This document shows positions 52,902 through 62,673 of a stretch of 64,000 nucleotides of DNA, in pieces. A program made the position numbers and the translations under genes. The stretch's first letter is position 1. The number at the start of each line of letters is the position of its first letter. The stretch lies in assembly GCA_045545595.1 (NCBI GenBank), contig JAZQBG010000003.1:1-64000 (forward strand), in the 5' to 3' direction. This stretch comes from SIG205 sp045545595 (lineage in GTDB: Bacteria; Bacillota_I; Bacilli_A; RF39; UBA660). The notes beneath the pieces were generated by a model. The model was not told where the DNA came from. It did not search any database and saw only the letters and a list, made by a program, of their open reading frames with translations.

Positions 52902-54722
52902 TTATAAATATTTTTTTATCGATTCATATAGTTGTTCTCTTGATACTGGTTTTGAAATAAAACCATCAAATCCTTTTGAAAGATATTCATCTCTTTGAGT
53001 ATCAACAGCATTTGCAGTAAGTACAATTATCGGTTTATCATATCCATATTCATTCTTTAATTTTAACATAGTCTCAGTACCTGATAAGTTAGGCATCATA
53101 TCATCCATTAGTATAACGCTATATGATTTTCCTTCGTTAATTTTTTCTATACACTCTTCACCAGAATTACAAATTTCTGTAGATAATCCAAAATATTCTA
53201 AATGTCTTTGCTCTATTTTAAGATTTGTTAAACTATCATCAACAATTAAAATTGATACAGTTTCATCAATTTTTTCAAAACTATTAATACTATCAGTTTC
53301 TTGATTGTCTTTAGGCTGTATTATTACCTGCGGAATAGACACAATAAAAGTCGACCCTTGACCAACGATTGAATTTAAAGTTATTTTTCCATCCATTAAT
53401 TCCACTAAATTTTTTGTTATCGCTAACCCTAATCCAACACCTTCAATAGTTGAATTCATTACTTCTTCATCTCTAGAAAATTTTTCAAATAATTTATCCA
53501 TCATTTCTTTTCGTATTCCACAACCTGTATCGTTTACAGAAATAATTAAATTACATTTTTCTTTACTATTTATACATTTGACTTCAAATAATATTTTACC
53601 TTTTTCAGTAAACTTAATTGAGTTTGTTAAAAGATTAATGATAATTTCTTTAATCTTACTTTTATCACCATACAACCTAGTTGGTATATCAACAGCATAC
53701 TTCTTAATAAACTCTATTGGTTTATCTCCTATCCTACCTTTAACCATATTGTACAATTCATCAAAAACTTCGATTGGTGAATATTCTTTTTCTACAAGTT
53801 CCATTTTACCAGATTCAATTTGAGAAATATTTAAAATACCAGAACCAATGTCCAATAAATGATTTGATGAACTAATTAAATCTTTTAAAGCATCTTTACC
53901 TTCTAAAGATAGTTCTTCCATTTCAAGTAATTGAGCAGAACCAATTACTGCATTCAACGGAGTTCTAATTTCATGACTCATACTACTTAAAAAATCCGAT
54001 TTAGCTCTATTTGCTTTTTCTGCTTGTTCTTTTGCTAACTCTAATTGAGTAATTAACTTTAAATCTGGATTTTCTATTGTGTGATACATTATACTAATTA
54101 CTAATCCAAATACAGCATTTGTTAATAAAATTTGTGGATTGAAATTTTGAATTACAGCTGTTAAAACTAACAAGATTAACAAAATTATTATTGGTAAACA
54201 TTTTTTCTTCTTCACAGTTTTAAAATTGATTGCCAACAACAAAAACATAATGATCATATAAATCGCAGTTATAAGGAATACAATATCAACACTCAAACCA
54301 GAAGTATATTTTGCAGTTCCAATATCATTAAAAGATATTGGTGCTACCATAATTAAAAGAGAACATATTACATTTACAATTAAGAAAATGTAATATATTC
54401 CTTTATATTTTTTTATGTTTTCTGAATCACTTTTTTTGCTATCAAATTTTGTAATAGCAAACGTGTAATCCATAAACCTAGACAACCACAAAACAATAAA
54501 AATTAAAAATAATTTTTGAATAAAAGTTCCTATATATAAAACATTATTTGTCAATACTATCAACAATTCTGTTATCATTGATAACACAGTCAATAATAGT
54601 AATCTTTTAAATAATCTATTTTCTAACTTATTAACTTTCTTCTTTGTAGAAAATAAAATTATAGTTATAATTGTGTATATCAAAGCTGATATAGTAAGAA
54701 AAATTGTTCCACTAGCATACAT
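52902..54722 (-). CDS. membrane hybrid sensor histidine kinase
   Basis: About 606 residues. Membrane helices to about 215, then an intact H-box SSMSHEIRTPLNAVIGSAQL, HATPase motifs (IIINLLTNSIKFTEKG, VNDTGCGIRKEM, GVGLGLAITKNLVELM) and a receiver with Asp in SVILMDDMMPNLSG and Lys in FDGFISKPVS. It senses an unknown signal and passes phosphate to its own receiver. Paralogue of 50499-52307; the pair flank the DUF2185 gene. Confidence 0.9.
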   Translation of the reverse strand: MYASGTIFLTISALIYTIITIILFSTKKKVNKLENRLFKRLLLLTVLSMITELLIVLTNNVLYIGTFIQKLFLIFIVLWLSRFMDYTFAITKFDSKKSDSENIKKYKGIYYIFLIVNVICSLLIMVAPISFNDIGTAKYTSGLSVDIVFLITAIYMIIMFLLLAINFKTVKKKKCLPIIILLILLVLTAVIQNFNPQILLTNAVFGLVISIMYHTIENPDLKLITQLELAKEQAEKANRAKSDFLSSMSHEIRTPLNAVIGSAQLLEMEELSLEGKDALKDLISSSNHLLDIGSGILNISQIESGKMELVEKEYSPIEVFDELYNMVKGRIGDKPIEFIKKYAVDIPTRLYGDKSKIKEIIINLLTNSIKFTEKGKILFEVKCINSKEKCNLIISVNDTGCGIRKEMMDKLFEKFSRDEEVMNSTIEGVGLGLAITKNLVELMDGKITLNSIVGQGSTFIVSIPQVIIQPKDNQETDSINSFEKIDETVSILIVDDSLTNLKIEQRHLEYFGLSTEICNSGEECIEKINEGKSYSVILMDDMMPNLSGTETMLKLKNEYGYDKPIIVLTANAVDTQRDEYLSKGFDGFISKPVSREQLYESIKKYL

Positions 54723-54756
54723 AGTTTAACCTCACATTCTAGCAATATAATATCAT

Positions 54757-54784
54757 AAAAAACACCAAAATAGTGGTGTTTTTA
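54757..54784 (-). terminator. terminator of the acyl-ligase gene
   Basis: AACACCAC / TTGGTGTT-type stem on the minus strand with TTTTTT. Confidence 0.65.
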
Positions 54785-54811
54785 TCTTTTTTTTTATTTT
54801 TTTCATTCTCT

Positions 54812-56623
54812 TTACATTTTACTTTTTTTTAGTTTCTTAGTTTTAACTATTTCGTTCCCCATATTTTCTAGAGTCATAAAGTCTTGTTTATCATTTGGCG
54901 TATAAGGAATTCTGTCTATTTGCTCAAAATATGTTGGCACTTCATAATCTGGTAATTCTTCTTTACATTTTTCCCTTATTTCACCTATAACATCTTCAAA
55001 CAATAACTGTCCTTCTTTCAAAACTATAAACGCCATTGGTACACTCAATGAAATTTCATCATCAACACCAACAACAACACACTCACTAACAAATGGTAAT
55101 GATGATATTACTTCTTCGATGGTATCAGGACTTATTTTAAATGCTTCTTTTTTTATTACTCTTCTATTTCTTCCTTTTGGTACGATAAATCCATCTTTAT
55201 CAATATAACATAGGTCGCCTGTTTTAACCCATTGTTTTTCTGTTTCATCAGTTACTTTAATTCGATTAGTTTCTTCTGGATTATTCAAATATTCTAAAAA
55301 TAGATTGTCAGAAGAAATATACAACTCACCAACACTCATAGGGGGTAATTCTTCACCAGTTTCTTGACTAATAATTTTGACATCAACTCCATGCATAGGT
55401 ACACCTATACTACCTGGTCTATTAGCATACATTGGTGAAACAACTGTTGCTCCTAAACATTCATTATTTCCATAACCATTTGCTATTATTTTATTAAATG
55501 TCTGTTGCATCTCAATTAATTCTTCAGATCCTATTTTATCTCCACCAGATACAAAAGCTTTTGCTCTTTCTAATCCTGTCAATACTCGTCTTAATTCTTT
55601 TAATTTTTTACCTAATTCTTTTTTTGCAGAATATGAATCATCTTTTTCTAATTCTTCTATATCTTTTCTTAATTCTTCTAATTTACGATATATATATCTG
55701 TAATGTAATGGGGCTGCTAAAGATATATCAAACTTTCCTAAATCATCATACACTGTATTTTCTGATACGAAAGGATTCATTTCTGCTTTCATAGTAAATG
55801 CTAAACTACCATATATAGAATTTCCTAATCCATATATAATAAATGGTGGAATAGAAATGTGCATTGTGTTGCCTTTATAAAAAGGTAAATCAGAGTAAGC
55901 CATCTTTTGAACAGCAGAATTAAAATTATATTCTGAATGAACAATTTGTTTTGGCTTACCTGTACTTCCACTTGATTGAACAATTAGTGATGGTCTTTCT
56001 TTTTCAAATGAAACAGGATGTATAGTTTTTCCAATTTTATCTCCTTTAATAAAATCACTAAATCTAACAAATCTTTTATCGTTTGGTATATTAATTTTTT
56101 TACCTTCAGCTTTATCTTTGAGAGTGGCTAATACCTTAACCATAGGAGACAAATAATCCTTCGGAGAACTAACTATAACCTTTTTTATATCTGTTTCATC
56201 AATAATCGATTCAATTAAAGGCAAAATATCTTCAAAAACTACAACATTTTTACAATTTGTTCCATTTACATACTTTATTACATCTTTGGCTTTAGACCTT
56301 AAATCAATCCATGCCATTGTAGCTCCAATCTTACTCAACGCTAACATACATTGTTGTACAATTGGCATATTAATCGTAAAAATTGAAACTGTATCTCCTT
56401 CTCTAACACCAGCATTGTAAAAAGCCTGGGCTAATGTATCGGCTGAAATTATTAAATCTTTATATGTCATATTATTACCCATAAATCCAGTAGCATATAA
56501 ATTCATATCATCCTTACTTTCATTGGTAACTAAAGAATACATTGTTTGGTATAAATCAAATTCTTTTATTGGTTTATTTCTATGATACTTTTCCCAATTT
56601 AAATCGTAATTTATTTGCGACAT
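54812..56623 (-). CDS. acyl-CoA synthetase-like adenylate-forming enzyme
   Basis: About 603 residues. P-loop LIVQSSGSTGKPKQIVHSE, the ANGYGNNECLGATV-like A5 core, KTGDLCYIDKDGFIVPKGRN and a late PYTPNDKQDF with the catalytic Lys. Activates a carboxylate with ATP, probably a fatty or aromatic acid, to AMP ester and then thioester. It has an inserted helical segment (about 335-360). It lies after the PepE gene on the same strand under its own TGCTATAAT (56658-56666). Substrate not inferable. Confidence 0.85.
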   Translation of the reverse strand: MSQINYDLNWEKYHRNKPIKEFDLYQTMYSLVTNESKDDMNLYATGFMGNNMTYKDLIISADTLAQAFYNAGVREGDTVSIFTINMPIVQQCMLALSKIGATMAWIDLRSKAKDVIKYVNGTNCKNVVVFEDILPLIESIIDETDIKKVIVSSPKDYLSPMVKVLATLKDKAEGKKINIPNDKRFVRFSDFIKGDKIGKTIHPVSFEKERPSLIVQSSGSTGKPKQIVHSEYNFNSAVQKMAYSDLPFYKGNTMHISIPPFIIYGLGNSIYGSLAFTMKAEMNPFVSENTVYDDLGKFDISLAAPLHYRYIYRKLEELRKDIEELEKDDSYSAKKELGKKLKELRRVLTGLERAKAFVSGGDKIGSEELIEMQQTFNKIIANGYGNNECLGATVVSPMYANRPGSIGVPMHGVDVKIISQETGEELPPMSVGELYISSDNLFLEYLNNPEETNRIKVTDETEKQWVKTGDLCYIDKDGFIVPKGRNRRVIKKEAFKISPDTIEEVISSLPFVSECVVVGVDDEISLSVPMAFIVLKEGQLLFEDVIGEIREKCKEELPDYEVPTYFEQIDRIPYTPNDKQDFMTLENMGNEIVKTKKLKKSKM

Positions 56624-56697
56624 AATTAACCTCCTGAAATAAGTTTAATCTAAATTTATTATAGCATATTTTAATGTTTTTTTTACTTTTATTTATA

Positions 56698-57543
56698 CTA
56701 TTTAAAATATATATTTCTTCGTCTTAAAAGTTTTTTTACTTCTTCAGGCGCTTCCTGTCCTGTTGGTGTTGATGTTAATAATTTTTCATAATTTTCAAAA
56801 GAATCTGATATATCTACATTTTCTACAAAATATTTTCCATTATCCCAAAAACTTTTTAAAGCAAACGGGGTTATTTTATATCTATTTGTATCCGAAGATA
56901 TTATTCTATATTTGTCATCAACTATTTCTATAGCACAGGCATTAGAAAGTGATAAACCAATTAATGGTTCTCCTTTTAACAAGTTTTCAACATTTTCAAA
57001 ATGACCATTTATTTCATCACAATGTGGTGCAAAAACCATTTTTCTTAGTGCAAGACATCTCAATTTAATTAATTCTCTATTTTTATCTGTTGGTATCACG
57101 CTATTCCCATAACTGAACCAACAAATTCCACCTGCAGATATACCACTCATTACTTTACCTTGATCATATGCTTCTAGAAGTTTTTTATCTATACCATATT
57201 TTTGTAAAATTCGCATTAAAGTATATGTATTTCCCCCACCTACGTAAACTGCATCTGCCCAACTAAAATAGTCATTGATAAGGGAAGGGTTTGATATAAC
57301 GTCTAATGATAAATGTTTACATTTACAATTATATCTTTTAGTATATACTTCATTTATTAAACTAAAATATTCCTCTGAATACGACGGATCAGCAAAACCT
57401 ATAAATAAAATATTAGGCTTTGATGAATCTGATAATCTTATTATTTCTGTATCCATAATTTCAGTTTCATAAGGTTGTTTACCTAAATTTGGAACAATCT
57501 CACCAATTGTTCCTCCACCAATAGCAACAATTTTTTTTGACAT
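56698..57543 (-). CDS. peptidase E-like (family S51) serine peptidase
   Basis: About 281 residues. Nucleophile Ser in VMSGISAGGICWFSYGNS; GGGNTYTLMRILQKYG and APHCDEINGHFENVENLL are the family pattern. Bacterial members cut Asp-X dipeptides or related substrates. Divergent from the YcaO gene (142 bases between starts), so it may be co-regulated with it. A role in maturing the RiPP is a possibility only. Confidence 0.83.
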   Translation of the reverse strand: MSKKIVAIGGGTIGEIVPNLGKQPYETEIMDTEIIRLSDSSKPNILFIGFADPSYSEEYFSLINEVYTKRYNCKCKHLSLDVISNPSLINDYFSWADAVYVGGGNTYTLMRILQKYGIDKKLLEAYDQGKVMSGISAGGICWFSYGNSVIPTDKNRELIKLRCLALRKMVFAPHCDEINGHFENVENLLKGEPLIGLSLSNACAIEIVDDKYRIISSDTNRYKITPFALKSFWDNGKYFVENVDISDSFENYEKLLTSTPTGQEAPEEVKKLLRRRNIYFK

Positions 57544-57622
57544 ATTATCACCTTTGGTTGATTATTTTAGCACAAAACCATTAAAAAAGCAATTTTAACA
57601 ATCTATATCGCATGGTTAGGAT

Positions 57623-57651
57623 TTGTAAATTTTTCAAATATAAGTTATAAT
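57623..57651 (+). promoter_or_regulatory. promoter of the YcaO gene
   Basis: TTGTAA (57623-57628), 17-base spacer, TATAAT (57646-57651), about 35 bases before the start. Confidence 0.65.
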
Positions 57652-57685
57652 ATAGTACGAAAAACGACTCTTTATGGTGATAAGT

Positions 57686-59614
57686 ATGAATAAAAACATT
57701 GGTATTTTATGTAATGATATGCATTTATTGGATGAAATTTACAACCATTATCCAAATAATACATATATAGTCATTTATTGTAAATTTAGTATAGATAAGT
57801 TGAAGAATTATATTAACTTTTTTTTAGCAAATGATTGCTATAAAATATATTATCTTATTAGTAATGAGAAATTTGCAAATTTAAAACAAGAGTTTAAGAA
57901 TTTAGAACTTTATGACAATATAAAAAATTTAAAATCATACGCTCCTAATAAAAAAATAATACTATTGAATGATACAAATAAATCAATTAAAAAGACTTAT
58001 CTCATAAATTATCATGATATAAATAAGATTAGAAAAGATTCTAAACCAAATGATACAATTAGAAGAATTAAAAAAATATTAAAAAATAATAATTATAATT
58101 ATAAAGAAAAAGGACTAAGAAGAAACTTAAACGGAATATATTCGATTAGATTAGAATTAAATAATAGTGCTGGTTCAAATGGTAAAGGTATATCACTAAA
58201 TCTTGCTAGAGCATCTGCCTATGCAGAATTAATGGAAAGATTACAAAGTAATATGTTAAACAAAAAAAGAGTTACAACTAATTCAATTGATAGAGATATT
58301 AACTTGTACCTCCCACTATTAAATAACGCTAGTGATAAATTTAAAAAAGAATTTGAAACATTAGATGACATTTATTTCAATACAGAAAAAGTTTTAAATA
58401 TAAAAAATAATAATTATGAATATATTCCAATTAATGCTATCAATTGTTTCTGTCATACAAATGGATTAGCTTCTGGAAATTCATTTTCTGAAGCAGTAAG
58501 TCAAGCAATATTTGAAATTTTAGAAAGATATTGTTATCAAGAATTACTTAATTCTAATATAAAAGTTAAAAACATTGATATTTTAAATTATCCTCTAACA
58601 AAAAAAAATAAAATATTATTAAATAAATTAGAAAAACTAGGATATAAATACTTTTTAAAAGATTGTTCATTAGGTAAATACCCTGTAATTGGATTTTTAT
58701 TATTTAATAATGATATGTCAAAATATACATTTACAATTGCTGCCGATTATTCCCTAGATATTGCTCTTTCAAGATGCATAAGTGAAATGATGCAAGGTTT
58801 AACTTTAAAACAATTAAAAATTAAAATGTTAGAAAGAATTCCGTTAAATGAATTGAATAAAAAATATAAGAAAAATTATAAATCTTATAATTGGTTAAGA
58901 TGTTTTAATAATAATATTGGATATTTATCAGAAGGTTTCTTCTGTGAAGAATTTATAAGCATAGATAAACTTAAATTCAAAGGTTATTTTGTAAATAATT
59001 TTGAAGTATTGGAAGAATTAAAAAAAGATATAGAATACGATATATATGTTAAAGATTTTAATGTTCTTGGTTTTGATACATATAGAGTTTATATACCATA
59101 TATTACTGCTGTGGACTGTTTTGATTTTGATGATCTTTTAGTTAATAAAAACTATAATAGCCTTACTAGAACGTATTTAAATATAAAAGCAGCATCAAAA
59201 CAAGATATAAACTTTTTCCTTGATATATTTTTAAAATTAAATCAAAATATAAAATATGATACACTTATTAAACCATCTGATTTATTTCATGTAAGCGAAA
59301 TTACAGATTATTTTAAATTAGATTTTACTAGTTTATTGCTTATATTAGCAATCTTGTTAAAAAGATATAACGATATATGTGAGTTATTAGAATATAAAAT
59401 TAAAAATTTTAACTTATCAAAACAAAAAGAGATTACATATAAAATCATTATTAATATATTAAGAGAAGATAAAATTTATGATGTATCAAATAACGAAATA
59501 GAAAGCTATATAAAAAAAATCAAAAATAATCCTAATGAATATTTGTTATCATTAAATCCGGATTATGAATTAAATAACTCTTTAATTGCAAATAAAAAAA
59601 GTCTAAATTTTTAG
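57686..59614 (+). CDS. YcaO-domain RiPP modification enzyme
   Basis: About 642 residues. N-terminal 110 residues unknown, then the YcaO ATP-binding region: NSAGSNGKGISLNLARASAY with AELMERLQS, and TNGLASGNSFSEAVSQAIFE with ILERYCYQELL. YcaO enzymes activate backbone amides with ATP to make azolines, thioamides or amidines. No E1-like, TfuA or SagB-type partner is visible. ATG 57686 is chosen because GGTGAT precedes it; an upstream ATG overlaps this. It converges on the precursor gene, sharing a terminator. Confidence 0.85.
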   Translation: MNKNIGILCNDMHLLDEIYNHYPNNTYIVIYCKFSIDKLKNYINFFLANDCYKIYYLISNEKFANLKQEFKNLELYDNIKNLKSYAPNKKIILLNDTNKSIKKTYLINYHDINKIRKDSKPNDTIRRIKKILKNNNYNYKEKGLRRNLNGIYSIRLELNNSAGSNGKGISLNLARASAYAELMERLQSNMLNKKRVTTNSIDRDINLYLPLLNNASDKFKKEFETLDDIYFNTEKVLNIKNNNYEYIPINAINCFCHTNGLASGNSFSEAVSQAIFEILERYCYQELLNSNIKVKNIDILNYPLTKKNKILLNKLEKLGYKYFLKDCSLGKYPVIGFLLFNNDMSKYTFTIAADYSLDIALSRCISEMMQGLTLKQLKIKMLERIPLNELNKKYKKNYKSYNWLRCFNNNIGYLSEGFFCEEFISIDKLKFKGYFVNNFEVLEELKKDIEYDIYVKDFNVLGFDTYRVYIPYITAVDCFDFDDLLVNKNYNSLTRTYLNIKAASKQDINFFLDIFLKLNQNIKYDTLIKPSDLFHVSEITDYFKLDFTSLLLILAILLKRYNDICELLEYKIKNFNLSKQKEITYKIIINILREDKIYDVSNNEIESYIKKIKNNPNEYLLSLNPDYELNNSLIANKKSLNF

Positions 59615-59628
59615 ACTTTATTTTTTTA
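59597..59628. terminator. bidirectional terminator between YcaO and the precursor
   Basis: AAAGTCTAAA / TTTAGACTTT stem with T-runs on both strands; it includes the YcaO stop codon and reaches the precursor stop. Confidence 0.7.
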
Positions 59629-59748
59629 GCAGCAATCAGAACAATTTCCATTACCAGCCATAGACATAGATAATGTTTTATTAACATTATTTAAATTAAT
59701 TAAAACATTACTGTCTTTTTTAAATAATTTTTTAAAAAATTTAATCAC
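59626..59748 (-). CDS. RiPP precursor peptide, 40 residues
   Basis: GTG start at 59746-59748 behind GAGAGGTGGTGAG, TAA at 59626-59628. A basic, amphipathic N-terminus (IKFFKKLFKKDSN), a Leu/Asn-rich stretch VLINLNNVNKTL, then a Met-Ser pair and the Cys-rich end AGNGNCSDCC. Short leader plus small Cys/Ser/Gly/Asn core, next to two radical-SAM genes and a YcaO, is the classical RiPP precursor pattern. Last gene of the minus-strand operon. The cleavage site and modification are not known. Confidence 0.8.
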   Translation of the reverse strand: MIKFFKKLFKKDSNVLINLNNVNKTLSMSMAGNGNCSDCC

Positions 59749-59780
59749 TTTTCTCACCACCTCTCACATCTTCCAACATA

Positions 59781-61496
59781 CTAAATTCTAGATTTTCTTT
59801 TTCCAAGAATTTTTACGTTGCCGCTATTACCATTCACTTCAACATATTCTGAATCTTCTCTACTAAGTTCTTCTAGAGCTTCCTCTCCTACGCCTGTAAC
59901 ACATGGTATTCCCAATTCTCTACACACTATTGCTGTATGGCATAAGAATCCACCATACGCAGTTATTGCTCCTTTTGAATTCATTAAATGAGGCAACCAA
60001 TCTGGATCAGTCATCATAGCTAATAATATTTTACCAGCGATAATTTTTTCATCAGGAGATTCTAAATATCTTGGTTCACCCTCAACAAACCCTGGAGCAG
60101 CAGGAATTCCAGAATAACCTTCAGAATGATCAGTTGTATAACTATCATCAATGATTACTTTCTTAGTTACCGGTCTGAATTGTAACATAACTAATTCACC
60201 GTCTAAAACCATCCACTCAAAATCTGCATTACTTCCTACAAGTTGTTGATATTCTAGCATTTTTTCTCCTATTTTTTTACCATTACATTCTAATGAATCT
60301 AAACATTGTTGCTCTTTCCAAATTTCAGTATGTGGTGTACTTGACCCAGATACTAATTTTTCTCCGTTGCCACTCACCCATTCCAATACACCAGAAACGT
60401 CCGAGTTACCAATCCAAACACCAGCATATTGTGGTTCTTTGAATGATTGTATAACAACAGCCATGTGCGGCTGGTCAAGTCCATTAACTTGTATATATTC
60501 TTTAAGTCGTGCATTATTAACAGATGCTTTTACTTTATTAATATTTTCTAAAATTTCTTTTCCTGAAACATTTAAATAAGAATCAAACATGCCTGCAAAA
60601 GAGTTTTTTTCTCCATCCTCTATATCAGCGGAACTTCTAACCGAATAATGTCCATATTCTTGATTAATTTTTTCTAAATCAGATTCAGTTATTTCCACTC
60701 CAGTTGGCACTACAACTGAATATGGAATTTTGATTCCTTGACTATTCAAGACAGATAAACCATACATTTTTCCACCAATATATTTAACAACAAACTTTTT
60801 AATATACAATTCTGATAAAATACTACATACATCAATATCCAATATTTTCTTCTTTGATAATCCATCAAACAATCTTTTTCTTAGCGATACTTGTTCTAAA
60901 TTAAATGAATCTAGATTTCTATCTTCACAATATTGATATTGTAATTCTTCCAAATATTTTCCATATCCTTCATCAAAATAATGATGTTGTTTGTCTTGCC
61001 ATTGTTTTAAAACAATGTATTTATTTAATAAATCATCTTTTATTATTAAATCTGATTCGGTTGATGCAATTTGTTTTTTAGTATCAACAGATAAGAATAC
61101 TTTATCTATTTTTGCAATGATTTCTAAATAATTATTTGGGTATTTTTCTTTTATTTGTTCTATAATGTTATCACTTAAAATAGAATGCTCATCTATACTT
61201 TCTAAAAAATAGAAATATGCCAATGATCTTAAACCATTTCCTATTTTATCTTCAAACAAAGTTGAATTAATTGATAATTGATAGTAGTAATCTGTTTTTT
61301 TTCTAATTTCTTCTAAAACTGAGTCTAATTCTTGTGATGTTACATTTCCCTCCAATTTAGATAATAAACCAAGAACATCTTTTGAAAATGTTTCATCTTC
61401 TATCGCTTCAAATAATAATCTGCTTCTAAATGCTCTATTAGTAATAGTATTTTCTAATACATTTTTATATTCTTTAAAATTTTTTAAACTAATCAT
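59781..61496 (-). CDS. PEP-synthase-like phosphotransferase (ATP-binding plus swivelling His domain)
   Basis: About 571 residues. An unknown N-terminal domain (1-235), a PPDK_N-type ATP-grasp (about 240-450: HYSVRSSADIEDGEKNSFAG, ADFEWMVLDGELVMLQFRPV) and a C-terminal phospho-His mobile domain (about 480-565: GAITAYGGFLCHTAIVCREL, GIPCVTGVG). There is no PEP-binding domain, so like rifampin phosphotransferase it may phosphorylate another acceptor using ATP. The N-terminal domain would be the place for substrate binding. It overlaps the radical-SAM gene by 8 bases and stands just before the precursor. Confidence 0.8.
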   Translation of the reverse strand: MISLKNFKEYKNVLENTITNRAFRSRLLFEAIEDETFSKDVLGLLSKLEGNVTSQELDSVLEEIRKKTDYYYQLSINSTLFEDKIGNGLRSLAYFYFLESIDEHSILSDNIIEQIKEKYPNNYLEIIAKIDKVFLSVDTKKQIASTESDLIIKDDLLNKYIVLKQWQDKQHHYFDEGYGKYLEELQYQYCEDRNLDSFNLEQVSLRKRLFDGLSKKKILDIDVCSILSELYIKKFVVKYIGGKMYGLSVLNSQGIKIPYSVVVPTGVEITESDLEKINQEYGHYSVRSSADIEDGEKNSFAGMFDSYLNVSGKEILENINKVKASVNNARLKEYIQVNGLDQPHMAVVIQSFKEPQYAGVWIGNSDVSGVLEWVSGNGEKLVSGSSTPHTEIWKEQQCLDSLECNGKKIGEKMLEYQQLVGSNADFEWMVLDGELVMLQFRPVTKKVIIDDSYTTDHSEGYSGIPAAPGFVEGEPRYLESPDEKIIAGKILLAMMTDPDWLPHLMNSKGAITAYGGFLCHTAIVCRELGIPCVTGVGEEALEELSREDSEYVEVNGNSGNVKILGKRKSRI

Positions 61497-62673
61497 TTAT
61501 TTCACCTTTGCTTCCTTCTTTGATAGCTAAACAAACTCTATCAGTATTTTTTTCAGCTAATCTCTTTAAAAATTTATATCTATTAACATTATCCCATATT
61601 TCTGTTAATTTTTCCTTGTTTAAATCACCTAAATAACTATCCTTAATAAAAGGACAACAATAAACTTTTCCATTTGGATCGATAGTGACTCTTGCAACAC
61701 CAGCAGTACACTTCCAATTATCATTACCTATATATTCATCTTTTTTACTATTTAACGAATAAACCTTTCTCAATCCATCTTCATCTGGAACTTCCGAATA
61801 ATAGATATATCCAAATTCTGGATGTTCTTTGTAAAGTACAGATAATTTATCTTTCAATTCCATTTGCAAATTTAAATCTACTTTTAAATCATTAGTTGCA
61901 TTACCTTGAACAATCAAATTTGAAAGTTGTACATCTTTTACTCCCAATGTTTTCAATAAGACTACCATATCTATAATATCATTATAATTAATTTTATTTA
62001 TAACAGTATTAGTAACAACAGGATAACCTTTTTCTATTGCATATTTGATATTTTCTATTGTTTTATCAAATGTATTTTTACCTCTGATTTTTTCGTGATT
62101 TTCCTTCAAACCATCTACACTAACATAAAATAATAATTTTGATTTGTCTTTAATTCTCTTATCTATTTTATTTAATACATTCTTTAATAATAATGCATTA
62201 GTAAATATATCAACTTTTATATCATTAATTAATAATTTTTCAATAACTTTCTCTATACCTTTGTAAGTCAAACATTCTCCACCTGACAACGTAACTTCCA
62301 TCACATTAGAATCAATAATGGTATTAGTTATTTCCATTACTTTTTCAAAATCTAATTCAAAACCATTTAGTTTTCCTAAGTAACAATGTTTACATCTTAA
62401 ATTACATTTATTTGTAATTTTCCATTGAATTTTTATAGGAGTGGTTAATTTCAAATTATCTTCATAATAATCTTTAGACAAAAGTTTACTTTCTATTTCT
62501 TTATACATTAATTGAATCTCACTTTTTTTATATCCTAATTTTTTGGATATATCATCAATGTCAACTTTACTATCAAAAGCTTCCAACAGATCATATGTCA
62601 AATCATTTACAACATAATATTTACTATTCCATAAAATGAGATTTCTGTCTTTTGACAAATTTCTTTTTAACAT
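61489..62673 (-). CDS. radical-SAM/SPASM-like RiPP enzyme with N-terminal RRE
   Basis: About 394 residues. Residues 1-75 look like a PqqD-type leader-recognition element (YYVVNDLTYDLLEAFDSKVD, IDDISKKLGYKKSEI). The SAM cluster is CNLRCKHCYLG, with VTLSGGECLTYKG. The C-terminus has a partial SPASM pattern (WKCTAGVARVTIDPNGKVYC; a late VCLAIKE). Such enzymes form thioether, C-C or other links on the core peptide. It starts overlapping the stop of the other radical-SAM gene (TAATG). Confidence 0.88.
   Translation of the reverse strand: MLKRNLSKDRNLILWNSKYYVVNDLTYDLLEAFDSKVDIDDISKKLGYKKSEIQLMYKEIESKLLSKDYYEDNLKLTTPIKIQWKITNKCNLRCKHCYLGKLNGFELDFEKVMEITNTIIDSNVMEVTLSGGECLTYKGIEKVIEKLLINDIKVDIFTNALLLKNVLNKIDKRIKDKSKLLFYVSVDGLKENHEKIRGKNTFDKTIENIKYAIEKGYPVVTNTVINKINYNDIIDMVVLLKTLGVKDVQLSNLIVQGNATNDLKVDLNLQMELKDKLSVLYKEHPEFGYIYYSEVPDEDGLRKVYSLNSKKDEYIGNDNWKCTAGVARVTIDPNGKVYCCPFIKDSYLGDLNKEKLTEIWDNVNRYKFLKRLAEKNTDRVCLAIKEGSKGEIND

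Noticed and set aside
55498..55794. Open plus-strand frames opposite the acyl ligase and other large minus-strand genes
   Set aside because: No ribosome-binding site, low-complexity Leu/Ile-rich translation, and fully covered by strongly supported genes on the other strand.
57686..59614. YcaO acting on a ribosomal protein or in another housekeeping role
   Set aside because: The short Cys-rich gene and two radical-SAM enzymes beside it fit a RiPP far better.
59781..61496. Housekeeping phosphoenolpyruvate synthase
   Set aside because: The C-terminal PEP-binding barrel is missing and the N-terminal 235 residues are unrelated; context is a RiPP operon.
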